Part shown: piece after piece, positions 10,716 through 19,776 of the stretch
Position numbering within the stretch: the first letter of the stretch is position 1
Layout: every line of letters starts with the position of its first letter
Source of the DNA: Tepidibacillus fermentans
Lineage (GTDB): Bacteria; Bacillota; Bacilli; Tepidibacillales; Tepidibacillaceae
Direction of reading: 5' to 3'
DNA length: 64,000 nucleotides
Assembly (NCBI RefSeq): GCF_004342885.1
Contig: NZ_SMAB01000003.1
Location: 62,001-126,000, forward strand
The notes under the pieces: model-generated
The model's database searches: none
Seen by the model: the letters and a program-made list of their open reading frames with translations, nothing else
What the model was told of the DNA's origin: nothing
Made by a program: the position numbers and the translations under genes

Positions 10716-10994
10716 ATGCCAAATATTAAATCCGCGATTAAACGTGTAAAAACTACAAAAAAACATAATGAAAGAAATTCTGCTCAAAAATCAGCACTAA
10801 AAACTGCTATTAAGCATTTTGAAGTAGCTGTTCAGAATAATGATGTTGAAGCCGCAAAAACCGCTCTCTTGAATGCAACCAAAAAATTAGACAAAGCGGT
10901 AACCAAAGGTTTAATTCATAAAAACGCAGCTTCTCGCAAAAAATCTCGTTTAGCAAAGAAATTTAATGCTCTTACATCAAATGTAACTGCATAA
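10716..10994 (+). CDS. rpsT: 30S ribosomal protein S20
   Basis: The 92-residue, Lys/Arg/Ala-rich protein starts [21 protein letters not shown] and matches bS20, which binds 16S rRNA at the base of the body of the small subunit. The start is fixed by the strong site AAGGAGGTGA at 10701-10710, five bases before the ATG; an in-frame extension to 10680 is not supported. It is divergent from gpr, is followed by a clear terminator, and so is monocistronic. Confidence 0.97.
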   Translation: MPNIKSAIKRVKTTKKHNERNSAQKSALKTAIKHFEVAVQNNDVEAAKTALLNATKKLDKAVTKGLIHKNAASRKKSRLAKKFNALTSNVTA

Positions 10995-11010
10995 ACCAAA
11001 ACAACAAAGA

Positions 11011-11045
11011 ACGACCCATTGGCAACAAGGGTCGCTTTTTTATTT
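11011..11045 (+). terminator. Rho-independent terminator of rpsT
   Basis: Stem with CGACCC and GGGTCG arms, loop ATTGGCAACAA, then CTTTTTTATTTTA, seventeen bases after the rpsT stop. Confidence 0.9.
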
Positions 11046-11118
11046 TATTAGATGTCCTCGTTTGAACCTCATATATTATAATAATAGAAGTAATCTAAAA
11101 ATATTTAGGGGTTTTCTA

Positions 11119-11742
11119 ATGAAGTACGTCAAACACTCTTTTCAAAAACCCATACCCTATCTCGATTCTACGATTATCGTTGAAGGTTCCGTTTCGGCCG
11201 ATTTCCTACAAAACTTTCATCTCCACGAAGAACTAAATTCTTTTCGTGCCCCTGCAGAGCAGATGAAAATGTTGCAAAAAATTGCTTCTCTACCTGAAGG
11301 AAAAGTGATCATTGCTTATTATGGCCAAACGATTGTCGGCTATGTTGTTTTTTCTTACCCTGATCCACGTGAACATTGGTCTAGATTTAAAATGCCAGAT
11401 CTTTTGGAACTTGGGTCGATCGAAGTGTCTAGGCCTTTTCGCGGAAATCAGATTGCCAAACGATTATTAGAAGTCTCCTTTCTCGATCCAACCATGGAAG
11501 ACTATATTGTGATGACCACACTCTATTATTGGCACTGGGATTTAAAGGGAACAGGACTTACAATCTGGCAATATCGCAGGATTATGGAAAACGTGATGAA
11601 AAGTGCTGGCCTCATATGCTACCCCACCAATGATCCGGAAATTCGTTCCCATCCCGTGAATAGTTTAATGGCCCGTATTGGCAAGAATGTTCCGCAATCA
11701 TCGATCGAAAAATTTGACGAGTTACGTTTTCAATATCGTTAA
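11119..11742 (+). CDS. acuA: Acetoin utilization protein AcuA, GNAT protein acetyltransferase
   Basis: In B. subtilis AcuA acetylates and inactivates acetyl-CoA synthetase AcsA. The 207-residue protein begins MKYVKHSFQKPIPYL and has a GNAT-type acetyl-CoA binding block around GSIEVSRPFRGNQIAKRLLE (about residues 98-117). Start chosen at 11119 because AGGGG lies upstream and the family starts there. It leads the acuABC set. No acsA is adjacent in this window, unlike B. subtilis, so the target gene must be elsewhere if present. Confidence 0.92.
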   Translation: MKYVKHSFQKPIPYLDSTIIVEGSVSADFLQNFHLHEELNSFRAPAEQMKMLQKIASLPEGKVIIAYYGQTIVGYVVFSYPDPREHWSRFKMPDLLELGSIEVSRPFRGNQIAKRLLEVSFLDPTMEDYIVMTTLYYWHWDLKGTGLTIWQYRRIMENVMKSAGLICYPTNDPEIRSHPVNSLMARIGKNVPQSSIEKFDELRFQYR

Positions 11743-11783
11743 ACTCTGACAATTGCTAGGTCTAGATAGGAGGGAGGAATAAA

Positions 11784-12413
11784 ATGTTAGTTGAACAGAT
11801 CATGAATCGAAATGCGGTAACGGTAACACCAACCACTCCGATTAAAGAAGTCTTTGAAATCGTAAAACATACACGGGTTCACCACATCCCTATTACAACA
11901 AATGGAAAATTGATCGGATTGATCACAGCGAGACATTTGCGGCAACACTGCACTTTAGCAGCGACTGAAGGCAATGACTTAAATCAGAGAACAGTTGGTT
12001 CAATCATGAAAACCAACATTATCACTGCTCATCCTCTCGATTTTGTTGAAGATGTTGCTTTAGTGATGTATCAAATGCATATAGGTTGCCTCCCTGTTGT
12101 TCAACAGGGTCAATTCGTTGGTCTTGTTACCGAGAGAGATATCATGCGCACTTTGATTGAAATGACAGGGATTTCTCATCCTAGCTCACAAATTGAGGTA
12201 GAGGTAGAGAATCAAGTAGAAAATCTTGCTAAGATCGTCCAAATCTTTAAAGACCATCAATTAAACATCAGTAGCGCTTTTATCTATCCAAGTACTGTTC
12301 CAAATAAAAAGATGCTTGTTTTCCGTGTTGAAACGATTGATCCAAGGATCGTCGTAAGTAAAATCAAAGAAGCTGGTTATCATGTCATTTGGCCTAGTCT
12401 ACCGGAGGAATAG
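11784..12413 (+). CDS. acuB: Acetoin utilization protein AcuB, CBS-pair and ACT domains
   Basis: The 209-residue protein has two CBS domains (about residues 1-60 and 72-130; MNRNAVTVTPTTPIKEV and VTERDIMRTLIE are typical) and a C-terminal ACT-like domain (about 140-209). The combination is characteristic of AcuB; CBS pairs usually bind adenine nucleotides. Its precise role in acetoin/acetate metabolism is not settled. AGGAGGGAGG precedes the ATG. acuC starts three bases after its stop, so translation is coupled. Confidence 0.92.
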   Translation: MLVEQIMNRNAVTVTPTTPIKEVFEIVKHTRVHHIPITTNGKLIGLITARHLRQHCTLAATEGNDLNQRTVGSIMKTNIITAHPLDFVEDVALVMYQMHIGCLPVVQQGQFVGLVTERDIMRTLIEMTGISHPSSQIEVEVENQVENLAKIVQIFKDHQLNISSAFIYPSTVPNKKMLVFRVETIDPRIVVSKIKEAGYHVIWPSLPEE

Positions 12414-12416
12414 TAA

Positions 12417-13586
12417 ATGAGCAGACAATTCCTTTTCATTTACTCTCCTAATCTCTTAAACTATCAATTTTATAAGGAACATCCTCTCAATCCAAAACGG
12501 TTAGAATTGACCTACCAATTGATCCATGCGTTTGAACTCCTCTCAACTGAGCAAATCATCTTACCAAGATATGCAACTGATCAAGAGCTCTCGTTGATCC
12601 ATGATCCACATTATATTGAATTTGTAAAAAAAGTAAGCGAAACAGGAACATGCCAAAAAGGATGCCCAAAATTTGGGATTGGTAATGAAGATACTCCCCC
12701 TTTTCAAGGAATGCATGACGTTTCTTCATTAATCGTAGGTGGGGCATTGCAAGCTGGGGAATACGTCATGGAAGGAAAAGTAGACCATGTTTTTCACATG
12801 GCTGGCGGTCTACACCACGCCTTTCAAAAACAAGCATCTGGATTTTGCATATACAATGATGCTTCTGTTTTAATTGCTTTTTTACGAAAACAATATAATG
12901 CAAGGGTATTATACCTGGATACCGATGCTCACCATGGGGATGGCGTTCAATGGGCTTTTTATGACGATCCCAATGTACTCACTCTTTCGATTCATGAAAC
13001 AGGACGATATCTTTTTCCAGGTACTGGTCATTTAGGAGAACGAGGAAATGGTGCAGGGTATGGCTATAGCATCAATGTTCCGTTAGATGCCTTTACTGAG
13101 GACGATTCGTTTATTGAGATACTCTATCAGGTCGTTCCTATTGTAGTAGAAAGATTTCAACCTGATATTATCGTGAGTCAAAATGGCTGTGATGCCCATG
13201 CTTATGATCCTCTTACTCACTTAAATACCTCCATGCGAATCTATCAGGAAATTCCTCGACTAGTCCATCAGCTTGCCCATCAATTTACCGAGGGAAAATG
13301 GGTGGCCTTAGGCGGTGGGGGCTATGATATCTGGCGTGTCGTTCCTAGAGCATGGACACTCCTATGGGCTGAGATGATAAACCGGCCATTAGAACAACAA
13401 CCATTACCAACAAGCTGGATCGAACGATGGCAAAAAGAAAGTCCAGTAGAGCTTCCTCGTTTTCTTTTTGATGATCTAACCACTTTTGCGAAGATTGCTA
13501 GAAAAGAGGAAATTCAAGAAAAGAATAGACTGACGGCGGAAAAAGTTTTGGAGTCTTTAGCGTATATTAGGGGAAAGGACAATTAG
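12417..13586 (+). CDS. acuC: Acetoin utilization protein AcuC, class I histone-deacetylase-like enzyme
   Basis: AcuC is a zinc deacetylase that reactivates acetylated AcsA, opposing AcuA. The 389-residue protein shows the HDAC-fold catalytic motifs GGLHHAF, YLDTDAHHGDGVQ (zinc-binding Asp/His) and GGGGYD, plus SQNGCDAH. Length matches B. subtilis AcuC. It is the last gene of acuABC; the following 450 bases contain no gene but a mobile-element-derived segment. Confidence 0.94.
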   Translation: MSRQFLFIYSPNLLNYQFYKEHPLNPKRLELTYQLIHAFELLSTEQIILPRYATDQELSLIHDPHYIEFVKKVSETGTCQKGCPKFGIGNEDTPPFQGMHDVSSLIVGGALQAGEYVMEGKVDHVFHMAGGLHHAFQKQASGFCIYNDASVLIAFLRKQYNARVLYLDTDAHHGDGVQWAFYDDPNVLTLSIHETGRYLFPGTGHLGERGNGAGYGYSINVPLDAFTEDDSFIEILYQVVPIVVERFQPDIIVSQNGCDAHAYDPLTHLNTSMRIYQEIPRLVHQLAHQFTEGKWVALGGGGYDIWRVVPRAWTLLWAEMINRPLEQQPLPTSWIERWQKESPVELPRFLFDDLTTFAKIARKEEIQEKNRLTAEKVLESLAYIRGKDN

Positions 13587-13596
13587 TGAACCACTC

Positions 13597-13945
13597 ACCA
13601 CTTAGCTATCGCTTGAAGTGGGAGCTTCTCAGCTCCACGACGAAAGCAACCTTTCGTCTCCCTGAGCGTTACTTCGGGTCGTTCCAACCCTAGATGTCCG
13701 ACAATTCGGAGTTCTTTTGTACCTTGGATATTTTACGCATGGAAGGATCAGCTTGGTCTTCGCGTTTTATTTTCTCCATGCAACCCCATATATCCAGTTA
13801 TCAAAGAACAACATAAGTTTATTTTACTATAGCATCGGACAATTGAACAGACGACAAACGCCTGTCCTTGTCCGAAGTCGATTCATCTCCCACTTTCATT
13901 AAGCTACGCAAGATTTAGAAGTGGGAGACTTCTCGAATGAAGAAT
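13597..13945. mobile_element. Gene-less IS200/IS605-type element with terminal and internal hairpins
   Basis: The gap after acuC holds no convincing gene. Its ends carry related GAAGTGGGAG-containing hairpins (13611-13636 and 13915-13937), resembling the subterminal hairpins of IS200/IS605 elements; the minus-strand text near 13640-13700 resembles the DNA that follows tnpB in such elements. AAGTGGGAG at 13616-13624 can pair with CTCCCACTT at 13887-13895. Inside, three nested 7-base pairs (GTTCTTT/AAAGAAC, TGGATAT/ATATCCA, GCATGGA/TCCATGC) occupy roughly 13710-13810. No tnpA or tnpB remains. I read it as a non-autonomous deletion derivative that may still encode a structured RNA. Confidence 0.65.
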
Positions 13946-13989
13946 GTTAAAAAAATATGAAATCTACAAATCAGATATCTGATATCGTG

Positions 13990-14020
13990 AAAAAAAGGCC
14001 CATGAATCTCATGAACCTTT
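13990..14020 (-). terminator. Terminator of the fadN-fadA-fadE operon
   Basis: Minus-strand stem with arms AAAGGTTCATGA and TCATGGGCCTTT (G-U pairs included), a 3-base loop, then a T-run. It lies about 20 bases after the fadE stop. Confidence 0.8.
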
Positions 14021-14040
14021 TGCTATTTTCTTTATCTTCC

Positions 14041-15819
14041 CTACACCACATACTTCTCCGCTTCTATAATTCGTGCAGCAATGTTACGCTTTAATTGAAC
14101 GATATTGATTGGCGTATAACGAGTAAGTTTTTTTAAAATAGATAGTTGCGTTCTTAACACATCTCCTTCATCCATCGAAGCTAGAGAGACTTTTGCTAAT
14201 TGAGCTAAACGTTCAAAGGTTTCTTGGAAGTAGACTTGAGTCATTTCAATCTTTTGTATAGACTTCTCTAAGCCTACCTTATTTATGGATTTTAAAGTGC
14301 GTAAAAGGATACTTTCTAACCCATAGATTTCAATAATCATATCCGACACATTGCGCAGAATCTCTTGTTCCTGTTCTAGCTTTTGTTGATATTTTTGAAC
14401 AGCGATTCCGGCCACCATTAATGCCATTTTCTTTGTCTTTTCTAGCAGATCCTTCTCTTGGCTTAGTGGGGTGTCCTCAAGAACGGAAGGCATTAATCCC
14501 ATCAGTTCTTGTTGTAAACCTTGTGCTTTTGCTAGAAGTGAGAGTTCCCCTTTTAGTGCCTTTTTCAGTAATGTTCCGGGGATCAATAGACGATTAATTT
14601 CATTCGTTCCCTCAAAAATTCGATTGATTCTGGAATCGCGGTATAATCGCTCAATCTCATATTCCTCAATAAAGCCATATCCACCATGGATTTGAACCCC
14701 TTCATCGACGATAAAATCAAGTGCTTCTGACCCATACACCTTATTAATCGAACATTCGATGGCATATTCAGCAATCCCATTGGCCACTTTTCGACCCTCG
14801 TCTTCTTTTACTCCTTTTAATGAGTTTAACATCTCTTCTATCAATCCACCTGTCCGATAAACGGTGGTCTCATTGACATACGTACGAATCGCCATATCTG
14901 CCAACTTCTCTTGAATTAATGGGAAGGAACTGATCGGCATTTTGAACTGTTTCCGTTCTTTCGCATATTTCACGGCAAGATCAATCACGCGTTTTGACGA
15001 ACCTACAGTACCAATTCCTAATTTATATCGTCCAATATTCAAAATATTAAACGCAATCACATGTCCTTTCCCCACTTCACCTAAGAGATTTTCAACAGGG
15101 ACCTTTGCATCTTCTAAGATTAATGGACGAGTAGAAGAACCGCGAATTCCCATTTTCTTTTCCTCTGGACCAACTGATACACCTTCAAACTCTCTTTCCA
15201 CGATAAAAGCAGAAAACTTATCCCCATTTACTTTGGCATAGACGATAAAGACATCGGCAAATCCTGCGTTAGTGATAAACTGCTTCGTTCCATTTAAAAT
15301 ATAATATTTTCCATCTTCACTTAATACTGCAGTCGTTTTTGCCCCTAATGCATCCGAACCAGACGTTGGTTCTGTTAAAGCATAGGCGGCGATTTTTTCT
15401 CCAGTTGCTAATGCAGGAAGATATCTTTTCCGCTGATCATCATTTCCAAAGAAAACGATGGGTAATGTCCCAATTCCAACATGTGCACCATGACTTAAGG
15501 CAAATGAACCAGCTTTTGCAATATTTTCAGTGATTAAAGAAGAACTGATCTTATCTAAACCAAGCCCACCATATTCTTCAGGAACTTCTGCTCCAAGCAA
15601 CCCTAATTCCCCTGCTTCTTTTAATAACTTCACAACCAAATCAAAATCTTTATGTTCAATTTCTTCCGCATGCGGAAGAACTTCTCCTTCAACAAAATCC
15701 CATGTGGTCTTTGCAATCATGATTTGCTCATCATTAAAATCCTCTGGTGTAAAAATATCCTCTGGTCGAAGATCATCGATTAAAAAACTACCGCCTTTGA
15801 TTTGCTTTTTCTCTTCCAT
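14041..15819 (-). CDS. fadE: Acyl-CoA dehydrogenase FadE
   Basis: Flavoenzyme that oxidises acyl-CoA to trans-2-enoyl-CoA and passes electrons to ETF. The 592-residue protein is the long FadE type: an acyl-CoA dehydrogenase core (about residues 25-420; motifs YALTEPTSGSDA, TKQFITNAG, QIHGGYGFIEEY, RIFEGTNEINR) plus a C-terminal helical extension absent from short enzymes. Length matches B. subtilis FadE (about 594). It is the last gene of fadN-fadA-fadE, 22 bases after fadA. FadR control through the box at 19636-19653 is inferred. Confidence 0.94.
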   Translation of the reverse strand: MEEKKQIKGGSFLIDDLRPEDIFTPEDFNDEQIMIAKTTWDFVEGEVLPHAEEIEHKDFDLVVKLLKEAGELGLLGAEVPEEYGGLGLDKISSSLITENIAKAGSFALSHGAHVGIGTLPIVFFGNDDQRKRYLPALATGEKIAAYALTEPTSGSDALGAKTTAVLSEDGKYYILNGTKQFITNAGFADVFIVYAKVNGDKFSAFIVEREFEGVSVGPEEKKMGIRGSSTRPLILEDAKVPVENLLGEVGKGHVIAFNILNIGRYKLGIGTVGSSKRVIDLAVKYAKERKQFKMPISSFPLIQEKLADMAIRTYVNETTVYRTGGLIEEMLNSLKGVKEDEGRKVANGIAEYAIECSINKVYGSEALDFIVDEGVQIHGGYGFIEEYEIERLYRDSRINRIFEGTNEINRLLIPGTLLKKALKGELSLLAKAQGLQQELMGLMPSVLEDTPLSQEKDLLEKTKKMALMVAGIAVQKYQQKLEQEQEILRNVSDMIIEIYGLESILLRTLKSINKVGLEKSIQKIEMTQVYFQETFERLAQLAKVSLASMDEGDVLRTQLSILKKLTRYTPINIVQLKRNIAARIIEAEKYVV

Positions 15820-15841
15820 TCTGAATCCCCTCCATCAATTT

Positions 15842-17020
15842 TTATAAAATTTCAAAAACCCCTGCGGCTCCCATACCACCGCCAATACACATGGAAACGA
15901 CGCCATACCTACCATTTCTGCGTTTTAACTCATGCAGAAGAGTTACTGTTAATTTTGCTCCTGTACATCCTAATGGATGGCCGAGTGCAATTGCTCCACC
16001 ATTCACATTTACTTTTTCTGGATCAAGTTCTAATTCGCGAATGACATACACGGCTTGTGAAGCAAAGGCTTCGTTTAATTCAAAGAGGTCGATATCTTCA
16101 AGTGATAAATCTGCTTTTTTCAGTGCTTTTGGGATCGCTTTAACAGGTCCAATCCCCATAATTTCTGGGGCAACACCAGCAACCGCATAGCTGACAAAAC
16201 GAGCGATTGGTTTTAATCCTAATTCCTCAGCCTTTTCCCTCGACATCATCATCACTGCTGCTGCTCCATCACTGGTTTGCGAGGAGTTCCCCGCTGTCAC
16301 CGTGCCATTTGCCATAAAAACAGGTTTTAACTTTGCTAAGGCACCTAATGAAGTATCATTACGGACCCCTTCATCCGTGTCAAAAACAACTTCTTCCTTA
16401 CGTACCTTCCCTTTTTCATCAATGGTGGTTTTGGTCACTTTGATCGGTACAATTTCCTCTTTGAATTTTCCTTCCTTAATCGCTTTTGCTGCTCGCTGAT
16501 GACTTTTAAGCGCAAACGCATCTTGTTCTTCCCTAGTTACTCCAAAACGTTTCGCAACTTGTTCTGCTGTTAATCCCATCGACATATACGCTTCTGGCAT
16601 ATGCTCCATTAACCAAGGGTTTGGAGCTGGTCTATTTCCACCCATTGGAATCATACTCATACTTTCAACCCCACCAGCAATGACCACATCAGCAAAACCA
16701 ACCATGATTTTTTCTGCCGCAATGGCAATGGTTTGCAGTCCTGAAGAACAATAACGATTCACCGTCATTCCTGGCACTGTGTTTGGAAGTCCTGCACGTA
16801 GGACGATGTTTCTTGCTATATTCATTCCCTGTTCTGCCTCTGGAAACGCACATCCTATGATCACGTCATCAATTTCTTCAAGCTTTAAGCCTGGTGTACG
16901 ACGTATTAATTCATCAATGACAAATGCACCTAAGTCATCGGGACGGGTGTCCTTTAATGTACCTCTTGGCGCTTTACCCACCGCAGTTCTTACCCCTGCA
17001 ACAATGACAGCCTCTCTCAT
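15842..17020 (-). CDS. fadA: Acetyl-CoA acyltransferase (3-ketoacyl-CoA thiolase) FadA
   Basis: Thiolase that cleaves 3-ketoacyl-CoA with CoA to acetyl-CoA and a shortened acyl-CoA. The 392-residue protein has the active-site region [12 protein letters not shown] (nucleophilic Cys near residue 92), [17 protein letters not shown] (catalytic His), and the C-terminal [13 protein letters not shown] carrying the second Cys. It starts 15 bases after fadN and precedes fadE, as in the B. subtilis fadNAE operon. Confidence 0.95.
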   Translation of the reverse strand: MREAVIVAGVRTAVGKAPRGTLKDTRPDDLGAFVIDELIRRTPGLKLEEIDDVIIGCAFPEAEQGMNIARNIVLRAGLPNTVPGMTVNRYCSSGLQTIAIAAEKIMVGFADVVIAGGVESMSMIPMGGNRPAPNPWLMEHMPEAYMSMGLTAEQVAKRFGVTREEQDAFALKSHQRAAKAIKEGKFKEEIVPIKVTKTTIDEKGKVRKEEVVFDTDEGVRNDTSLGALAKLKPVFMANGTVTAGNSSQTSDGAAAVMMMSREKAEELGLKPIARFVSYAVAGVAPEIMGIGPVKAIPKALKKADLSLEDIDLFELNEAFASQAVYVIRELELDPEKVNVNGGAIALGHPLGCTGAKLTVTLLHELKRRNGRYGVVSMCIGGGMGAAGVFEIL

Positions 17021-17035
17021 TTTTAATCCTCTCCT

Positions 17036-19438
17036 TTAGTTTCGAAGTGGTTTTCCAGTTGTTAACATATGTTGCATTCTTGCTTGTGTTTTTGGTTCAC
17101 CAACCAAGCTTAAAAATGCTTCCCGTTCTAAATCCAATAAATACTGCTCCGTCACATAACTATTGGCTGGTATATTCCCACCTGCTAAGATATAGGCTAG
17201 TTTTTCAGCAATCTTCTGGTCATGTTCACTAATCATTCCGCTTGCCTTGTAGGAGTAGATTCCTAACCTTAGGGTATTAAATCCCGTTTCTCCTACCACT
17301 CGAATCTTTTTTGGTTTTTGCGGTTGATAACCAAGCTGATCTAAGGCTAAAACCGCTTGTTTCGCATCATAGATTTGGGTATCTCGATTCACAGAAATTC
17401 CATCCTGTTTTCGCAAGTATCCTAGTGTCTTTGCATCTTTCGCACTCGTTGAAACCTTTGCCATCGCAATCGTTTCAAATGCCCGATTGACAAGGGGTTG
17501 GACATCCATACTTACTCCATCTGGGATTCCTTCTAAATTGCGAAGTAATAATTCTTTTGTTCCACCCCCAGCAGGAATTACGCCAACTCCTACCTCAACA
17601 AGACCCATATAGGTTTCTGCAGCTGCTTGCACATAGTCAGCTGCAAATACGACTTCTGTACCTCCACCTAATGTCATACCAAATGGAGCAACAACAACAG
17701 GTTTATCTAAATATTTTAATTTCATATTTGCCTCTTGAAACATTCGTACCATTAAATCAAGCTCATCCCAATTCTCATCCTGTGCTTCCATTAAAATCAT
17801 CATCAGATTGGCACCGACACTAAAATTCTTTGCTTCATTGCCAATGACTAAGCCGCGATAATTGCGTGAAACTTCCTCCACGCTTTGATTGATCATGGTA
17901 ATAATATCGGTTGCGATGGCATTATTAGGTGAATGAAATTCTAGTAGTGCTACATCATCGCCAAGATCAATGAGAGTTGCCCCAGCGTTAGCTTTAATCA
18001 CTTTCTTCTGTTCTTTTAAATCAGCAAGAGAAATCTTCTTCGGATTCTCTGAAATGTTCTTAAAGGTTCCATTGGTAGAAAAATAAAGGCGTTTGGTTTC
18101 TACCTTTTCATAAAAATGAGATTTGCCACTTTCTAAGAGTTTTGTAACAAACGAAGGAATTACTTCCCCTTCTTCTTTCATTCGTTTCACTGATTTTTCA
18201 ATACCAATGGCATCCCAAATCTCAAAAGGACCCAATTCCCAATTAAATCCCCATTTCATTGCTTGATCAATATTGACGATATCATCTGCAATTTCACCAA
18301 GTTTGTTAGCAGAATAAAGTAAAACTCGTTTTAAGGTGTTCCAGGCAAATTGTGAAGCTTCATCTTTGCCATAAAGAAGTATCCTTAATTTATCCTTTAA
18401 AGTTTTGGCCTGTTTTGCCATTTCTACCAAAGCCGATTCGAATTTTACCTTTGGCACATATTCCATTGTCTTCGGGTCAAATACAAAGATTTCTTTGCCC
18501 TTTTCAGTCATCATTTTTTTATAAAAACCTTGCTTGTTCTTATCACCAATCCATCCCTGTTTCACCATCTCATGAATATAACTTGGAATCGTAAAGACAC
18601 GTTTTTCCTCCTCATCCTCTGAGTTGTCTCTTACATTATTGGCAACATGGACAAAGGTATCGATTCCAACCAAATCTAACGTTCGGAAAGAGGCGCTTTT
18701 TGGCCGTCCCATTAACGGGCCTGTTATCACATCCACCGCATCTGCCCGTAATCCCATCTTCTCCATCTCATGTATGGTAACCATTAATCCATATGTGCCA
18801 ATTCGGTTGGCAATAAAGTTAGGTGTATCCTTTGCTAACACAATTCCTTTGCCAAGGACGTTCTCGCCAAAATCCACCATAAATTCCACAATCTCTGGAT
18901 CGGTTGTTTCTGCTGGAATCACTTCTAATAGTTTCATATAGCGTGGTGGATTGAAGAAATGAGTACCTAAGAAGTGCTTTTTGAATTCATCGGCTCGATC
19001 GGCCACCATTTCGTTAATCGATATCCCAGATGTATTGGAACTGACAATGGTTCCTGGCTTACGATAAGTCTCAATCGTTTCTAGCACTTTCTTTTTTATT
19101 GCTAGATTTTCCACAACAACTTCAACGATCCAATCCACCTCTGATAAGCGATGCAAATCATCTTCCAGATTCCCGATTTGGATGAGGTCAGCATCTTCAA
19201 TTGAGTAGAGTGGGGAGGGTTTCGTTTTTAATAGAGCTTGTTTTGCAGTTGCTGCCAGTCGATTTCTTACTGCTGAATGATTAAGTGTAAAACCTTTTTT
19301 CTCTTCATCAGGCAGTAGTTGCATTGGAACGATATCCAATAGATAAACGGGTATTCCTATATTGGCCAAATGGGCCGCGATTCCTGAACCCATCACTCCT
19401 GAACCTATCACCGCGGCTTTTTTAATTTTTCTTTTCAT
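17036..19438 (-). CDS. fadN: 3-hydroxyacyl-CoA dehydrogenase/enoyl-CoA hydratase FadN
   Basis: Bifunctional beta-oxidation enzyme. The N-terminal half (about residues 1-400) is an NAD-binding 3-hydroxyacyl-CoA dehydrogenase with IKKAAVIGSGVMGSGIAAHLA and SSNTSGISINEM. A C-terminal crotonase domain (about 490-680) has LVIGNEAKNFSVGANL and GMTLGGGTEVVFAADYVQAAAETYMGL. Length (800) agrees with B. subtilis FadN (about 789). GGAGG lies seven bases before the ATG at 19436-19438; an upstream TTG would be too close to that site. The leader carries a FadR box and a palindromic element. Confidence 0.95.
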   Translation of the reverse strand: MKRKIKKAAVIGSGVMGSGIAAHLANIGIPVYLLDIVPMQLLPDEEKKGFTLNHSAVRNRLAATAKQALLKTKPSPLYSIEDADLIQIGNLEDDLHRLSEVDWIVEVVVENLAIKKKVLETIETYRKPGTIVSSNTSGISINEMVADRADEFKKHFLGTHFFNPPRYMKLLEVIPAETTDPEIVEFMVDFGENVLGKGIVLAKDTPNFIANRIGTYGLMVTIHEMEKMGLRADAVDVITGPLMGRPKSASFRTLDLVGIDTFVHVANNVRDNSEDEEEKRVFTIPSYIHEMVKQGWIGDKNKQGFYKKMMTEKGKEIFVFDPKTMEYVPKVKFESALVEMAKQAKTLKDKLRILLYGKDEASQFAWNTLKRVLLYSANKLGEIADDIVNIDQAMKWGFNWELGPFEIWDAIGIEKSVKRMKEEGEVIPSFVTKLLESGKSHFYEKVETKRLYFSTNGTFKNISENPKKISLADLKEQKKVIKANAGATLIDLGDDVALLEFHSPNNAIATDIITMINQSVEEVSRNYRGLVIGNEAKNFSVGANLMMILMEAQDENWDELDLMVRMFQEANMKLKYLDKPVVVAPFGMTLGGGTEVVFAADYVQAAAETYMGLVEVGVGVIPAGGGTKELLLRNLEGIPDGVSMDVQPLVNRAFETIAMAKVSTSAKDAKTLGYLRKQDGISVNRDTQIYDAKQAVLALDQLGYQPQKPKKIRVVGETGFNTLRLGIYSYKASGMISEHDQKIAEKLAYILAGGNIPANSYVTEQYLLDLEREAFLSLVGEPKTQARMQHMLTTGKPLRN

Positions 19439-19488
19439 GAACAAACCTCCATTTCAAATTCATCTTCTACATTCCAAAGGTTAGTGGT

Positions 19489-19592
19489 GTCCAACGCGTC
19501 TCCGCTCTCCGTGCCTTTCACTGAATAAAACGTAAAGTGAGAAAGGCACTCCGCGAAGTCGTCGTTTTTGGTCACCACAAACCTATTTCAAT
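19489..19592. repeat. Long imperfect palindrome in the fadN leader
   Basis: The arms start AGGTTAGTGGTGTCC and end GGTCACCACAAACCT. They continue inward to a strong central hairpin with GTGCCTTTC and GAAAGGCAC arms, with short internal loops. The element lies between the FadR box and the fadN ribosome site, so it should be transcribed as a hairpin of about 100 nucleotides. It could be a palindromic mobile element or a leader RNA structure. Confidence 0.75.
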
Positions 19593-19635
19593 GTTGTGTA
19601 CCACCAAGTCCGCTTTTGATTACTAAAAACCAACC

Positions 19636-19653
19636 TGAATGACGATTCATTCA
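19636..19653 (-). promoter_or_regulatory. FadR operator upstream of fadN
   Basis: Perfect TGAATGA-CGAT-TCATTCA, matching the known Bacillus FadR consensus TGAATGA-N4-TCATTCA. It is followed (minus direction) by the fadN-fadA-fadE genes, so repression of that operon is inferred. Confidence 0.92.
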
Positions 19654-19698
19654 CCAACAATATTATTTAAAATATTAAAAATATTCAGTTAATTTGAA

Positions 19699-19743
19699 CT
19701 AGGACGATTCCATTTCCGCTAACGGGGAATATCCTCATCCTAG
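19699..19743 (-). other. Hairpin downstream of icmF
   Basis: Inverted repeat with outer arms CTAGGA/TCCTAG and inner ATTCC/GGAAT pairing around CCGTTAGCGG. There is no U-tract, so it is a transcript-end or processing structure only by position. Confidence 0.5.
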
Positions 19744-19776
19744 CTCCCCATACCATTTCATCTATTTCATGATCGA

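Noticed and set aside
13717-13902. 61-codon plus-strand frame inside the gap after acuC
   Set aside because: It lies across the foldable core of the IS200/IS605-type segment, has no ribosome site, and its residues resemble no family; the nucleotide structure explains the sequence better.
13970-13983. Perfect 14-base palindrome ATCAGATATCTGAT as a possible operator
   Set aside because: It lies between the mobile segment and the fadE terminator, with no promoter nearby; no regulator can be suggested.
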